Below are positions 26,340-34,400 of a stretch of 64,000 nt of DNA, piece after piece. Every line of letters starts with the position of its first letter. Positions within the stretch are counted from its first letter, which is position 1. Position numbers and translations under genes: made by a program. The notes under the pieces are model-generated. The model did no database searches and had not been told where the DNA came from. It saw only the letters and a program-made list of their open reading frames with translations. The DNA comes from Arthrobacter sp. SLBN-112. Its GTDB lineage: Bacteria > Actinomycetota > Actinomycetes > Actinomycetales > Micrococcaceae. The stretch spans positions 3,658,001 through 3,722,000 of the forward strand of contig NZ_JAUSXY010000001.1 in assembly GCF_030944625.1 (NCBI RefSeq), in the 5' to 3' direction.

Positions 26340-26966
26340 ATGGCGGCATCCGGCATGACGGGTCCCGCGCCCGCTGCCGACGGGCCGGCGTCCCACGCGA
26401 TTCCTACGGTGCGGCTTGTTGCCGGATTTGCGGGATTCGGTGCAGGATCGGTCAACCTGGCCATTGCATCCAGCATCTTCGCGGCAGCAACCCGGCCCCC
26501 GCAACCGGTTGAGCTCCTCGCCGGCGCTGCGGCCGGGCTCTGGGGCACCGCGCTGCTGGCTGGAGCCATCGTGTTCCTGGCCAAGGACCGGCCGGCCGGC
26601 GGCCGGTGGGCAGGATGTGCCCTGGCCGGCGCCGCCGCGGTCCACCTGGCCGCCGTGGCATTCGCCGTCCCGCGGACATCCAGCCTCAACCTGACGCAAC
26701 TCTCGGCTTTGCTGCTCACGCTGATGATCCTTGCGTCGTTCGGCTGGCTCCGGCGGGCCGAGTCACGCAGGGAAAGTGGCCGGCAGGGAGGCCGCGTCAC
26801 GGCAGCATCAGTCCGGCCCGGGCAGCTGCTGCTGGGAGCCTTCGCCGGGGCCCTCCTGGTGGCAGGAATAGCGACGCCGGGACTCGCCGCGTCGACGGCC
26901 GGCCAGTACGCCGTCCCCCACGGTGAGCACGGGAACCTGGCCCCCGGCGGCCACCACCAACGCTGA
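26340..26966 (+). CDS. Multi-pass membrane protein, unknown function
   Basis: A 208-residue protein with about five hydrophobic segments (around RLVAGFAGFGAGSVNLAIA, LLAGAAAGLWGTALLAGAIV, WAGCALAGAAAVHLAAVAFA, LLLTLMILASFGWL and a last one ending ATPGLA). Its tail HGEHGNLAPGGHHQR is His-rich and could bind metal. I do not recognise the family. It follows the DUF4383 gene by 2 bp and ends before a strong bidirectional terminator. Confidence 0.8.
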   Translation: MAASGMTGPAPAADGPASHAIPTVRLVAGFAGFGAGSVNLAIASSIFAAATRPPQPVELLAGAAAGLWGTALLAGAIVFLAKDRPAGGRWAGCALAGAAAVHLAAVAFAVPRTSSLNLTQLSALLLTLMILASFGWLRRAESRRESGRQGGRVTAASVRPGQLLLGAFAGALLVAGIATPGLAASTAGQYAVPHGEHGNLAPGGHHQR

Positions 26967-27018
26967 AGCCCCGATGGGAACGCCAACCGCGGCCGTTCGA
27001 CCAACAATCCGACAACCC

Positions 27019-27059
27019 GACGAGCCTCCACACCGCACCCAGCGGCATGGAGGCTCGTC
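27019..27059. terminator. Bidirectional terminator between convergent genes
   Basis: A 12-bp perfect stem, GACGAGCCTCCA (27019-27030) with TGGAGGCTCGTC (27048-27059), around a 17-base loop. It separates the plus-strand membrane protein gene (ends 26966) from the minus-strand symporter gene (ends 27082). Confidence 0.75.
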
Positions 27060-27081
27060 CGGTTTCCGGTCGGCGCGGCGG

Positions 27082-28698
27082 TTAGTGGTCCACTGCTTTC
27101 TCGGCCCCGATGCCCGTCAGCGAGCGGACTTCCATTTCGGCCTGCTTGGCCGGGTCCTCCCGCCGCTTGTCCAGCGTGGTGCCCAGCCAGCCCAGCAGGA
27201 ACGCCAGCGGGATGGAGACAATGCCCGGGTTGCTGAGCGGGAAGAGGGCGAAGTTGGCGCCCGGGATCATCGAGGTCTTGGCACCGGAAACCACCGGGGA
27301 GAAGACAATGAGCAGGATCGCCGAGGCCAGGCCGCCGTACATGCTCCACACGGCGCCCTGGGTGGTGAACTTTCGCCAGAACAGCGAGTAGATGATGGTG
27401 GGGAGGTTGGCCGAGGCGGCGACGGCGAAGGCCAGCGCCACCAGGAAGGCCACGTTCTGGCCATTGGCGAAGATACCGCCCAGGATGGCGAGGATGCCGA
27501 TCACCACCACGGTGCGCCGGGCCACCCGGACTTCCGTGGCGGCGTCGGCCTTGCCCTTGGCGATGACATTGGCGTAGATGTCGTGCGCAAAGGAAGCGGC
27601 GGCCGTGATGGTCAACCCGGCAACCACGGCCAGGATGGTGGCGAACGCGACCGCGGAGATGAAGCCGAGGAGCAACGGGCCGCCCAGGTGGAACGCCAGC
27701 AGCGGGGCGGCCGCGTTGACGCCGCCCGGGGCGCTCTTGATGGTGTCCGCGCCCACCAGGGCTGCGGCACCGTAGCCGAGCACCAGGGTGAAGAGGTAGA
27801 ACAGCCCGATCAGCCAAATGGACCAGACCACGGATTTCCGTGCTTCCTTGGCCGTGGGCACGGTGTAGAAGCGCATCAGCACGTGCGGCAGGGCTGCCGT
27901 GCCCAGGACCAAAGCCAGGCCCAGGGACATGAAGTCCAGCTTGGAGGTTTCCGTCTTGCCGTACTGCAGGCCGGGGTTCAGGACGGCAGGGTTGTTGGCG
28001 GTCTCCACTGCGCCGCCCAGGAGGGCGGAGAGGTTGAAGCCGTAGATGGCCAGGACCCACAGCGTCATGACTGCGGCGCCGGCGATCAACAGCATGGCCT
28101 TGATGATCTGGACCCAGGTGGTGCCTTTCATGCCGCCGATCAGGACGTACATGATCATGAGGGCACCGACGACGATAATCACCAGCGCCTGTCCGCCCCA
28201 GTCGCTGATGCCCAGCAGGAGGGAAATCAGGCTTCCCGCACCGGCCATTTGGGCCAGCAGGTAGAAGAAGCAGACGGCAAGCGTGGAGATGGCCGCGGCG
28301 ATCCGGACCGGGCGCTGTTTCAGCCGGAAGGACAGGACGTCCGCCATGGTGAATTTGCCGGTATTGCGCAGCAGTTCGGCCACCAGGAGCAGCGCCACGA
28401 GCCACGCCACCAGGAAGCCGATGGAGTACATGAATCCGTCATAGCCGTTGATGGCGATGGCGCCGGTGATCCCCAGGAAGGATGCAGCGGACAGGTAGTC
28501 GCCCGCGATGGCGGTGCCGTTTTGCGAGCCGGTGAACGACCGGCCCGCGGCGTAGTAGTCGGCGGCGGTCTTGTTGTTGCGGCTGGCCCGGAACACGATC
28601 ACCATGGTCACGGCCACGAACAGGCCGAAGATGCCCATGTTCAAGAGGGTGGTGTCCTTGAGGGCGGCAACGTCCACCGCAGCTGGGATCGCGATCAT
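27082..28698 (-). CDS. actP: Cation/acetate-type solute symporter (SSS family)
   Basis: Sodium-coupled monocarboxylate (acetate/pyruvate) transporter of 538 residues with about 13 membrane segments. It shows AADYYAAGRSFTGSQNGTAI, GDYLSAASFLGITGAIA and the family stretch GTAALPHVLMRFYTVPTA. ATG 28698 overlaps the DUF485 stop as ATGA and gives the family start; an upstream in-frame start is spurious. Pairing with a DUF485 protein is standard for ActP/MctC-type carriers. The exact substrate is not readable. A CRP-type box lies upstream of the operon. Confidence 0.93.
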   Translation of the reverse strand: MIAIPAAVDVAALKDTTLLNMGIFGLFVAVTMVIVFRASRNNKTAADYYAAGRSFTGSQNGTAIAGDYLSAASFLGITGAIAINGYDGFMYSIGFLVAWLVALLLVAELLRNTGKFTMADVLSFRLKQRPVRIAAAISTLAVCFFYLLAQMAGAGSLISLLLGISDWGGQALVIIVVGALMIMYVLIGGMKGTTWVQIIKAMLLIAGAAVMTLWVLAIYGFNLSALLGGAVETANNPAVLNPGLQYGKTETSKLDFMSLGLALVLGTAALPHVLMRFYTVPTAKEARKSVVWSIWLIGLFYLFTLVLGYGAAALVGADTIKSAPGGVNAAAPLLAFHLGGPLLLGFISAVAFATILAVVAGLTITAAASFAHDIYANVIAKGKADAATEVRVARRTVVVIGILAILGGIFANGQNVAFLVALAFAVAASANLPTIIYSLFWRKFTTQGAVWSMYGGLASAILLIVFSPVVSGAKTSMIPGANFALFPLSNPGIVSIPLAFLLGWLGTTLDKRREDPAKQAEMEVRSLTGIGAEKAVDH

Positions 28699-29075
28699 TT
28701 GTTGGCTCCGCCCACTCGGTGTCCGTCCTTGTCGAATTCGTGCCCCTCGATCTCGTTCCTGATTTCGGTGGCGATCGGGTCCAGCTTCCGGTTGGAGTAG
28801 TGCACGTACCAGCCGGTGATGGCGAAGGTGGAGACGAACTGGAGCAGGCCGAGGACCAGGCCGACGTTGATGTTGCCCCAGAGCTTGGTGGACATGAAGT
28901 CCACCGCGTAGTCGGCTAGCAGGACGTAGGCGAAGTACCACAGCAGGAACGCCACTGCCATGGGGAAGACAAAGCTGCGGTGACGCTTGCGCAGTTCCTG
29001 GAACTGCCCGGTCGACTGGACTTCTTCAAAGTCCACGGACGCCGCTGCGTCCGGAGTGTGGGCCTCGTAACCCAT
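28695..29075 (-). CDS. DUF485 membrane subunit of the symporter
   Basis: A 126-residue protein with two membrane helices (FPMAVAFLLWYFAYVLLADY and GLVLGLLQFVSTFAITGWYV). The DUF485 hallmarks are LRKRHRSFVFP and HYSNRKLDPIATEIRNEIE. It is the usual small partner of ActP-type symporters; a role in assembly or stability is assumed. Its stop overlaps the actP start. The promoter should lie in the 205-bp divergent gap shared with lytS, which contains a CRP/GlxR-type box. Confidence 0.93.
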   Translation of the reverse strand: MGYEAHTPDAAASVDFEEVQSTGQFQELRKRHRSFVFPMAVAFLLWYFAYVLLADYAVDFMSTKLWGNINVGLVLGLLQFVSTFAITGWYVHYSNRKLDPIATEIRNEIEGHEFDKDGHRVGGANK

Positions 29076-29165
29076 CGTTCCTCCTCATTGAGTCGTGCGG
29101 TACACACCGGGCGGCAGGGCCTGCGGCAGGAAGACTGCCGTGGACCCTGCCAGGGAAACCGCGGA

Positions 29166-29181
29166 TGTGACTGCAATCACT
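29166..29181. promoter_or_regulatory. CRP/GlxR-type binding site between the symporter operon and lytS
   Basis: TGTGACTGCAATCACT matches TGTGA-N6-TCACA except for the last base. It lies about 90 bp upstream of the DUF485 start and about 100 bp upstream of the sensor kinase start, a position able to control the symporter operon. Confidence 0.65.
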
Positions 29182-29280
29182 CTGCGGCCTGTCCGGCCCC
29201 CATTCCAGAACTTCACCGCGCGGGGTCGCTCAACGGCTGCGATGCTGCGGCAAACGGCACCCGCCGCTACGCTGGGCACC

Positions 29281-30462
29281 ATGCCGGACTCCCCCCTCCT
29301 GACCGCCGCGGCGGTGGCGGTGATCGCCATGGCCATTGCCGTCGTCGTCGGCGTGGGCCTGAAGGTGCTCCGTTCCTTCCGGGAGCTGGGCACCGACGCC
29401 GAGCGCGCCACCTACCAGACGCTGCACGCCGCCTCCCAGGCCGGCCAGCATCTGCGCCGTGGGCTGAACCCGGCAGGCGCGGCGAAAGCCAGCCGCCAGC
29501 TCCGCTCCCTGCTGGGCTGCGACGCCCTGGCCATCACCGACACATCAGGCGTCCTGGCATGGGACGGCGGAGCCGAGGACATCAGGCCGCGGCTGATGGA
29601 CCTCGCCGCAGGGGTACTGGAATCAGGCCGGGCCGCCGTGCTCCCGCCAGGCGCGGAGGGAACCGGCGGCCACCTTGCCGGCGTCATCGCCCCGGTGCGG
29701 GCCGGCACCCGGGTGGTGGGTGCGGTGGCGGCGTTCGCGCCGGCGGCCGGCGCGGGCCTGGTCCGGGCCACCGGGGAAGTGGCCGACTGGGTGGCGGTAC
29801 AGGTGGAACTGGCGGAACTGGACGCGTCCCGCACGTTGCTGATGGAGGCGGAAGTGCGGGCACTGCGCGCCCAGATCAGCCCGCACTTCATCTACAACTC
29901 GCTCAACGCCATCGCATCGTTCATCAACACGGACCCGGAGCGGGCCAGGGAGCTGGTGGTGGAGTTCGCGGACTTTACCCGGTACTCCTTCCGCCGGCAC
30001 GGCGACTTCACCACCCTTGCCGAGGAGCTCCGCTGCATCGACCGATACCTGCTGCTGGAGCGGGCCCGGTTCGGCGAACGTGTCCAGGTCAGCCTGCGCA
30101 TTGCTCCCGAGGTCCTCAGCACAGTCATCCCCTTCCTGAGCCTCCAGCCGCTGGTGGAAAATGCCGTCCGGCACGGGCTTGAGGCCAAGGAGGGACCCGG
30201 ACACATCAGCATCACTGCCGAGGACGCCGGGGCCTTCGCCGAGGTCACCATCGAAGACGACGGCGTGGGGATGGATCCCGAACAGCTCAAGTCCGTACTG
30301 GCGGGCCATACCGACGGGGACCATGTGGGGCTGCGGAACGTGGACGCCCGGCTCCGGCAGGTGTATGGCAACGACCACGGGCTGGTGGTGGAAACGGCGC
30401 CCGGTGAGGGAACACTGATCACCATGCGGGTGCCGAAGTCCCAGCCCGGCCACGATGCGTGA
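29281..30462 (+). CDS. LytS-type sensor histidine kinase
   Basis: A 393-residue kinase with one N-terminal membrane helix (residues about 7-30) and a GAF-like sensor region (about 60-185). A His_kinase domain follows with the phosphoacceptor H202 in ISPHFIYNSLNAIASFIN, then an HATPase domain (PLVENAVRHGLEAKE, EDDGVGMD). ATG 29281 lies 7 bp after a TACGCT box, suggesting a leaderless message; upstream in-frame starts are unlikely. Its response regulator follows. Flanking carboxylate symporters suggest that it senses such nutrients, as BtsS/YpdA do in E. coli. Confidence 0.92.
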   Translation: MPDSPLLTAAAVAVIAMAIAVVVGVGLKVLRSFRELGTDAERATYQTLHAASQAGQHLRRGLNPAGAAKASRQLRSLLGCDALAITDTSGVLAWDGGAEDIRPRLMDLAAGVLESGRAAVLPPGAEGTGGHLAGVIAPVRAGTRVVGAVAAFAPAAGAGLVRATGEVADWVAVQVELAELDASRTLLMEAEVRALRAQISPHFIYNSLNAIASFINTDPERARELVVEFADFTRYSFRRHGDFTTLAEELRCIDRYLLLERARFGERVQVSLRIAPEVLSTVIPFLSLQPLVENAVRHGLEAKEGPGHISITAEDAGAFAEVTIEDDGVGMDPEQLKSVLAGHTDGDHVGLRNVDARLRQVYGNDHGLVVETAPGEGTLITMRVPKSQPGHDA

Positions 30463-30495
30463 GGCGGCTCCCGCCGCTGGAAGTACCCTAGGAGC

Positions 30496-31212
30496 ATGAT
30501 TAACGTCCTCGTCGTTGACGATGAGTTGCCCGCCGTTGAGGAACTGGCCTTCCTGCTCGGCAGGGATGAGCGCATCGGCAAGGTGCTGCGGGCAACGTCC
30601 GGCGCGGAAGCCCTGGCAGCCCTGGCCGGCGGCGGCATCGATGCCGTCTTTCTGGACATCCACATGCCCGCCGTGTCCGGCCTGGACATCGCCGGTTTCA
30701 TTGCCCGGAGCAGCAATCCGCCGGCAGTTGTCTTCGTCACCGCCGACGAGGACCACGCCCTGGCCGCGTTTGAACTGGCCGCCGTCGACTACCTGCTCAA
30801 ACCCGTCCGCACCGAGCGCCTGGCCCGCTCCGTAGGGCGGATCAGCGAACTGCGCGACGGCGGCAGCGCGCCGGAGATGATCACGGTGGACCAGGGCGGG
30901 ACCACCAGGATGATCCGGCGCGACGACGTCACGTACGTGCAGGCGCAGGGCGACTATGCCCGCCTGCACACCGCCGACGCCAGCTACCTCATCCGGGTTC
31001 CGCTGGCCGACCTTGAACAGCAGTGGGCGGAGGCCGGTTTCATCCGGACACACCGTTCCTACCTGGTGGCGCTGAAGCACGTGTCCTCGATGAAGCTGGC
31101 TGCCGACGCTCCCCGGGTGACCGTCGCCGGGGCGGGGCTGCCCATCAGCCGGCGCCACCTGCCGCTCGTGCGCGAGAAGCTCGAAGCCACCCGGATCAGG
31201 CCGCACGCATGA
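30496..31212 (+). CDS. LytTR-type response regulator
   Basis: A 238-residue regulator with a receiver domain (acidic pocket D8/D9, phosphoacceptor D54 in VFLDIHMP, K in YLLKPV) and a C-terminal LytTR DNA-binding domain (DDVTYVQAQGDYARLHT, then FIRTHRSYLVALKHV). AGGAG sits immediately before the ATG. The stop overlaps the next gene's start (ATGA), so the regulator is co-translated with the second DUF485-like/symporter pair, its probable target. Confidence 0.95.
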   Translation: MINVLVVDDELPAVEELAFLLGRDERIGKVLRATSGAEALAALAGGGIDAVFLDIHMPAVSGLDIAGFIARSSNPPAVVFVTADEDHALAAFELAAVDYLLKPVRTERLARSVGRISELRDGGSAPEMITVDQGGTTRMIRRDDVTYVQAQGDYARLHTADASYLIRVPLADLEQQWAEAGFIRTHRSYLVALKHVSSMKLAADAPRVTVAGAGLPISRRHLPLVREKLEATRIRPHA

Positions 31213-31580
31213 CCAGGGTCCGGGTCACTGCCCCGCACGCTTCCCCCGGCAACCCGGGGCGGGGCGGACCCCGGCCGCTGGAATCACGCGAAGCCGCCCA
31301 GGATTCCGAAGTGGGCCAGGTTTTCGTCCGGTCGCTGATCAGGTCGCAGCTGCGGCTGGCCTTGGTGGTGGCCGGCGGTTTCCTGCTGATCCTGGCCGCG
31401 TTTCCGCTGGTCCTCGTTGCAGTTCCCGGCCTGGCCGACACCCGGATCGCCGGCATCCCCTTCGACTGGCTCCTGCTGGGCATTGGGATCTACCCGGTGA
31501 TCGGGTTGAGCGCCTGGCTGTACGTCAGGACGGCGGCCCGCAACGAAGCGCGCTACCGCGACCTGGCCGGCGAACAGTGA
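31209..31580 (+). CDS. DUF485-like small membrane protein, partner of the second symporter
   Basis: A 123-residue protein with a disordered basic N-terminus and two membrane helices (LALVVAGGFLLILAAFPLVL and FDWLLLGIGIYPVIGLSAWL). It ends in YVRTAARNEARYRDLAGE, corresponding to the DUF485 tail. The preceding FVRSLIRSQLRL replaces the usual LRKRHR motif, so it is a divergent member. ATG 31209 overlaps the regulator stop. The symporter gene starts 34 bp later. Confidence 0.85.
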   Translation: MTRVRVTAPHASPGNPGRGGPRPLESREAAQDSEVGQVFVRSLIRSQLRLALVVAGGFLLILAAFPLVLVAVPGLADTRIAGIPFDWLLLGIGIYPVIGLSAWLYVRTAARNEARYRDLAGEQ

Positions 31581-31614
31581 GCACGGCTGCACAGGACGGC
31601 CGGGTGGGGCAGCA

Positions 31615-33087
31615 GTGAACGCCGGCGTCGCCATCGCAGCGGTCACGGTGGTGTCCCTCGCCACGGCCATCATCGGGTTCTACGGGCTGCGGATCTCGCG
31701 CACCACCGGAGATTTCTACGTCGCCTCCCGGACGGTCCGGCCCTGGTGGAACGCGTCGGCGATCGGCGGCGAATACCTGTCCGCCGCCAGCTTCCTTGGC
31801 GTGGCCGGACTCATCCTGCTGTCCGGGACGGACGCCTTATGGTTCCCGGTGGGCTATACCGCCGGTTACCTGATGCTGCTGCTCTTTGTCGCCGCGCCGC
31901 TGCGCCGGTCCGGGGCCTACACCATCCCGGACTTCACCGAGTCCAGGCTGGCGTCACGGACCGTCCGCAGGGTCACCAGCCTGGTGGTGGTGATGGTCGG
32001 CTGGCTGTACATCGTGCCCCAGCTCCATGGCGCGGCGCTGACTATCCGCATCACCACGGGCCTGCCGTCCTGGGTGGGCTCGGTGGCTGTCGTGGTGGTG
32101 GTATGCCTCACCGTGGTGGCCGGCGGCATGCGGTCCATCACGTTCGTCCAGGCGTTCCAGTACTGGCTCAAGCTGACGGCCCTTGCCGTGCCCTTCCTGT
32201 TCATCGTCTTCGTGCTGGCCGGGCACGGGACGGAACCGCTGGCCCCGGCCGCCGCCAACCCCACGGGGGCGCCCCCCGCCGGCCCGTACCAAAACATTTC
32301 CCTGCTGGTGGCATTGCTCTTCGGCACGCTGGGACTGCCGCATGTGCTGGTGCGTTTCTACACCAATCCGGACGGGCACACGGCCAGGCGTACCACGCTG
32401 ATCGTCCTGGGGCTGTTGTCGGTGTTCTACCTGTTCCCCACCGCGTATGGCCTGGTGGCGCGGATGTTCGCCCCGGACCTGGCCCGTTCGGGCCAGCCGG
32501 ACGCCATGGTCCTGCGGCTGCCCGGCGAATTCGTTGGCGGTACGGCCGGCAGCCTGCTCTCCGCCCTGGTGGTGGCCGGGGCCTTCGCTGCGTTCCTCTC
32601 CACAACCTCCGGCCTGGTGGTCTCCCTGGCCGGCGTCATCAGCCAGGACGTCCTGGGTGGAAGCGTGCGGGGGTTCCGGCTCGCCGCCGTCGTGTCCGCC
32701 GTCGTTCCGCTGGGCTTTGCCTTCATGACCGATTCCCTTGCCCTGGCCGGAAGCGTGGGACTGGTGTTCGCGTTCACCGCCTCGACGGTCTGCCCCGTGC
32801 TGCTGCTGGGCATCTGGTGGCGGGGGCTGACGGACACCGGAGCCATCGCGGGCATGGTGACGGGCGGGGTGCTGTGTGGCGGGGCGATGATCGCCGGCTC
32901 GCTGGCGCTGGCCGGTTCGGGGCAGACGCCGGCGTGGCTCGCCCAGCCTGCGGCCTGGAGCGTGCCCACGGCCTTCGCCGTCATGGTCCTGGTTTCCCGG
33001 GCCACGGCCAACCGTGTTCCCGCCACGATGCCGCGGACCATGACGCGCCTCCACACCCCGGAACGGCCGCTGGCAACCGGACGGTGA
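31615..33087 (+). CDS. Second solute:sodium symporter (cation acetate symporter-like)
   Basis: A 490-residue SSS-family transporter with about 13 membrane segments. It shares IGGEYLSAASFLGVAGLIL and FGTLGLPHVLVRFYTNPDGH with the ActP-like protein at 27-28.7 kb but diverges elsewhere, so it is a paralogue and not a recent copy. The start is GTG 31615. It is the fourth gene of the lytS-lytR-DUF485-symporter operon, which makes control by that two-component system likely. Confidence 0.9.
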   Translation: MNAGVAIAAVTVVSLATAIIGFYGLRISRTTGDFYVASRTVRPWWNASAIGGEYLSAASFLGVAGLILLSGTDALWFPVGYTAGYLMLLLFVAAPLRRSGAYTIPDFTESRLASRTVRRVTSLVVVMVGWLYIVPQLHGAALTIRITTGLPSWVGSVAVVVVVCLTVVAGGMRSITFVQAFQYWLKLTALAVPFLFIVFVLAGHGTEPLAPAAANPTGAPPAGPYQNISLLVALLFGTLGLPHVLVRFYTNPDGHTARRTTLIVLGLLSVFYLFPTAYGLVARMFAPDLARSGQPDAMVLRLPGEFVGGTAGSLLSALVVAGAFAAFLSTTSGLVVSLAGVISQDVLGGSVRGFRLAAVVSAVVPLGFAFMTDSLALAGSVGLVFAFTASTVCPVLLLGIWWRGLTDTGAIAGMVTGGVLCGGAMIAGSLALAGSGQTPAWLAQPAAWSVPTAFAVMVLVSRATANRVPATMPRTMTRLHTPERPLATGR

Positions 33088-33106
33088 TCGGGAGGACAAT
33101 AACGCC

Positions 33107-33649
33107 ATGTCCATCGAGGACGGCGGCCCGGCCCGCCGGCAAGGCGCAGTCCCCGCGTCCGTGCGGGCGCAACTGCTGGCCACCGAGCACTGGGGCCTGC
33201 TGGCGTCGCGGAGCACTGCCCAAAGCGAGGTGCTGACGCGGATCAGCATGTTCCTGACCTTCACCTCCGCGAGCGTGGTCAGTGTTGCCCTGGTGGGCCA
33301 GGCGACGGGGTTCTCGGACGCCTTTGTGCTGCTGGCCGTGGTGGTCCTGTTCATCGATACCGCGATTGGCCTGCTGACCCAACTGCGGGTCATGAACGTG
33401 GCCCATGAGGACCTCATGTACGTCACAGCCATGAACCGGCTGCGGGCCGCGTACGTTGACCTTGACCCCGGCGTGGCCCCGTACTTGTTGGCGTCCTGCC
33501 ACGACGACGAGGCCGGGTCCGTCCAGACGTACTATTTCTTCGGCAACCGGGGCACCTTCAGCCACGTGGCCGGGAGCAGCATGATTTTCATGACGACGGC
33601 GTGGCGGCGGTTCAGGCCGCTCTCCCCCACCCCGCCGGAAGGGGATTGA
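33107..33649 (+). CDS. Two-helix membrane protein, unknown function
   Basis: A 180-residue protein with two adjacent membrane helices (about residues 45-62 and 68-90: SMFLTFTSASVVSVALVGQA and FVLLAVVVLFIDTAIGLLTQ) and a cytoplasmic C-terminal region (VMNVAHEDLMYVTAMNRLRA, then VQTYYFFGNRG). GGGAGG precedes the ATG. It is 19 bp after the symporter and probably in the same transcript. I do not recognise a family. Confidence 0.75.
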   Translation: MSIEDGGPARRQGAVPASVRAQLLATEHWGLLASRSTAQSEVLTRISMFLTFTSASVVSVALVGQATGFSDAFVLLAVVVLFIDTAIGLLTQLRVMNVAHEDLMYVTAMNRLRAAYVDLDPGVAPYLLASCHDDEAGSVQTYYFFGNRGTFSHVAGSSMIFMTTAWRRFRPLSPTPPEGD

Positions 33650-33671
33650 CCGGCCCGCTGCACCTGACGGT

Positions 33672-34256
33672 TCAGTCGATGGCCGCCATCAGCTCGACCA
33701 CGCGGTCCAGGAAGGCGTCCACCTGGGATTCCTCGTAACCGTCGTGGCCCACGGCCGGACGGAAAACCGCGCGCCGGACGCTGTCCACGCTCAGGGGTTT
33801 GTCCTGCTCCAGGTAGGCGACGAGTTCGCGGCACAACCGGTCGACGTCGGCCGTGTTGTAGCTGCGGGCCTTCTTCTTGGTTGGCCGGCGGAACCGCTCA
33901 CCGTCCGGCCGGTGCAGCCGTCCCCTGAGGATGCCGGAGAGGCTTCCGATTTCGCGCAGCCAGGCTTCCTCGCCGCGGGCCGCAATCAGCTCATCCCGCT
34001 CGCGGCGGGCGAAAGCGTCCTCAAGCCGGTCCAGTGCGGCGTCCACCACAGCGGCGGAGTAGCCGCCCTTGACGGGGTCGAAGGACACGGACCTGACGTC
34101 GGAGCTGTTGACGGGGTCCCCGGCGGTTTCGGGGGTTTCCAGCGAGACCCGCGCCCGCTGCAGGAACTGGTCCACCTGCTTGGCGTTGTAGCCGTACTCA
34201 CTGCGCTGCACGCGCTCAAAGGACGCAGGGATCTGCCGATGAATGTCCAATGCCAC
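33672..34256 (-). CDS. DivIVA-domain-like protein with four repeated modules
   Basis: A 194-residue cytoplasmic protein annotated in relatives as DivIVA-domain containing. Four modules share Y-x4-V-D followed by a hydrophobic helix: Y23-VD(28-29)QFL, Y66-VD(71-72)AAL, Y133-VD(138-139)RLC and Y174-VD(179-180)AFL. The canonical DivIVA has one such motif followed by a long coiled coil, which is absent here. Position beside cdsA suggests a role near cell-envelope synthesis, but no function is known. Confidence 0.8.
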   Translation of the reverse strand: MALDIHRQIPASFERVQRSEYGYNAKQVDQFLQRARVSLETPETAGDPVNSSDVRSVSFDPVKGGYSAAVVDAALDRLEDAFARRERDELIAARGEEAWLREIGSLSGILRGRLHRPDGERFRRPTKKKARSYNTADVDRLCRELVAYLEQDKPLSVDSVRRAVFRPAVGHDGYEESQVDAFLDRVVELMAAID

Positions 34257-34400
34257 TTCGATTCCTTCAATGCTTCTTCAGCCGGAGTGCTTCCGCACCA
34301 GTTTAAGGTGCCGGAGAGGGTGAAACCGTCCGGACCTGTTGTGTGTCATGTGGGCACGGGCGGGGGCGGTTCCTTCGCGGCCCCGTGCCACGGGCTTCGC

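Noticed and set aside
26231..28405. A 724-codon minus-strand open frame overlapping the DUF4383, membrane-protein and symporter genes
   Set aside because: Its sequence is Arg/Gly/Pro-rich and crosses three genes and a terminator. It is an out-of-frame shadow.
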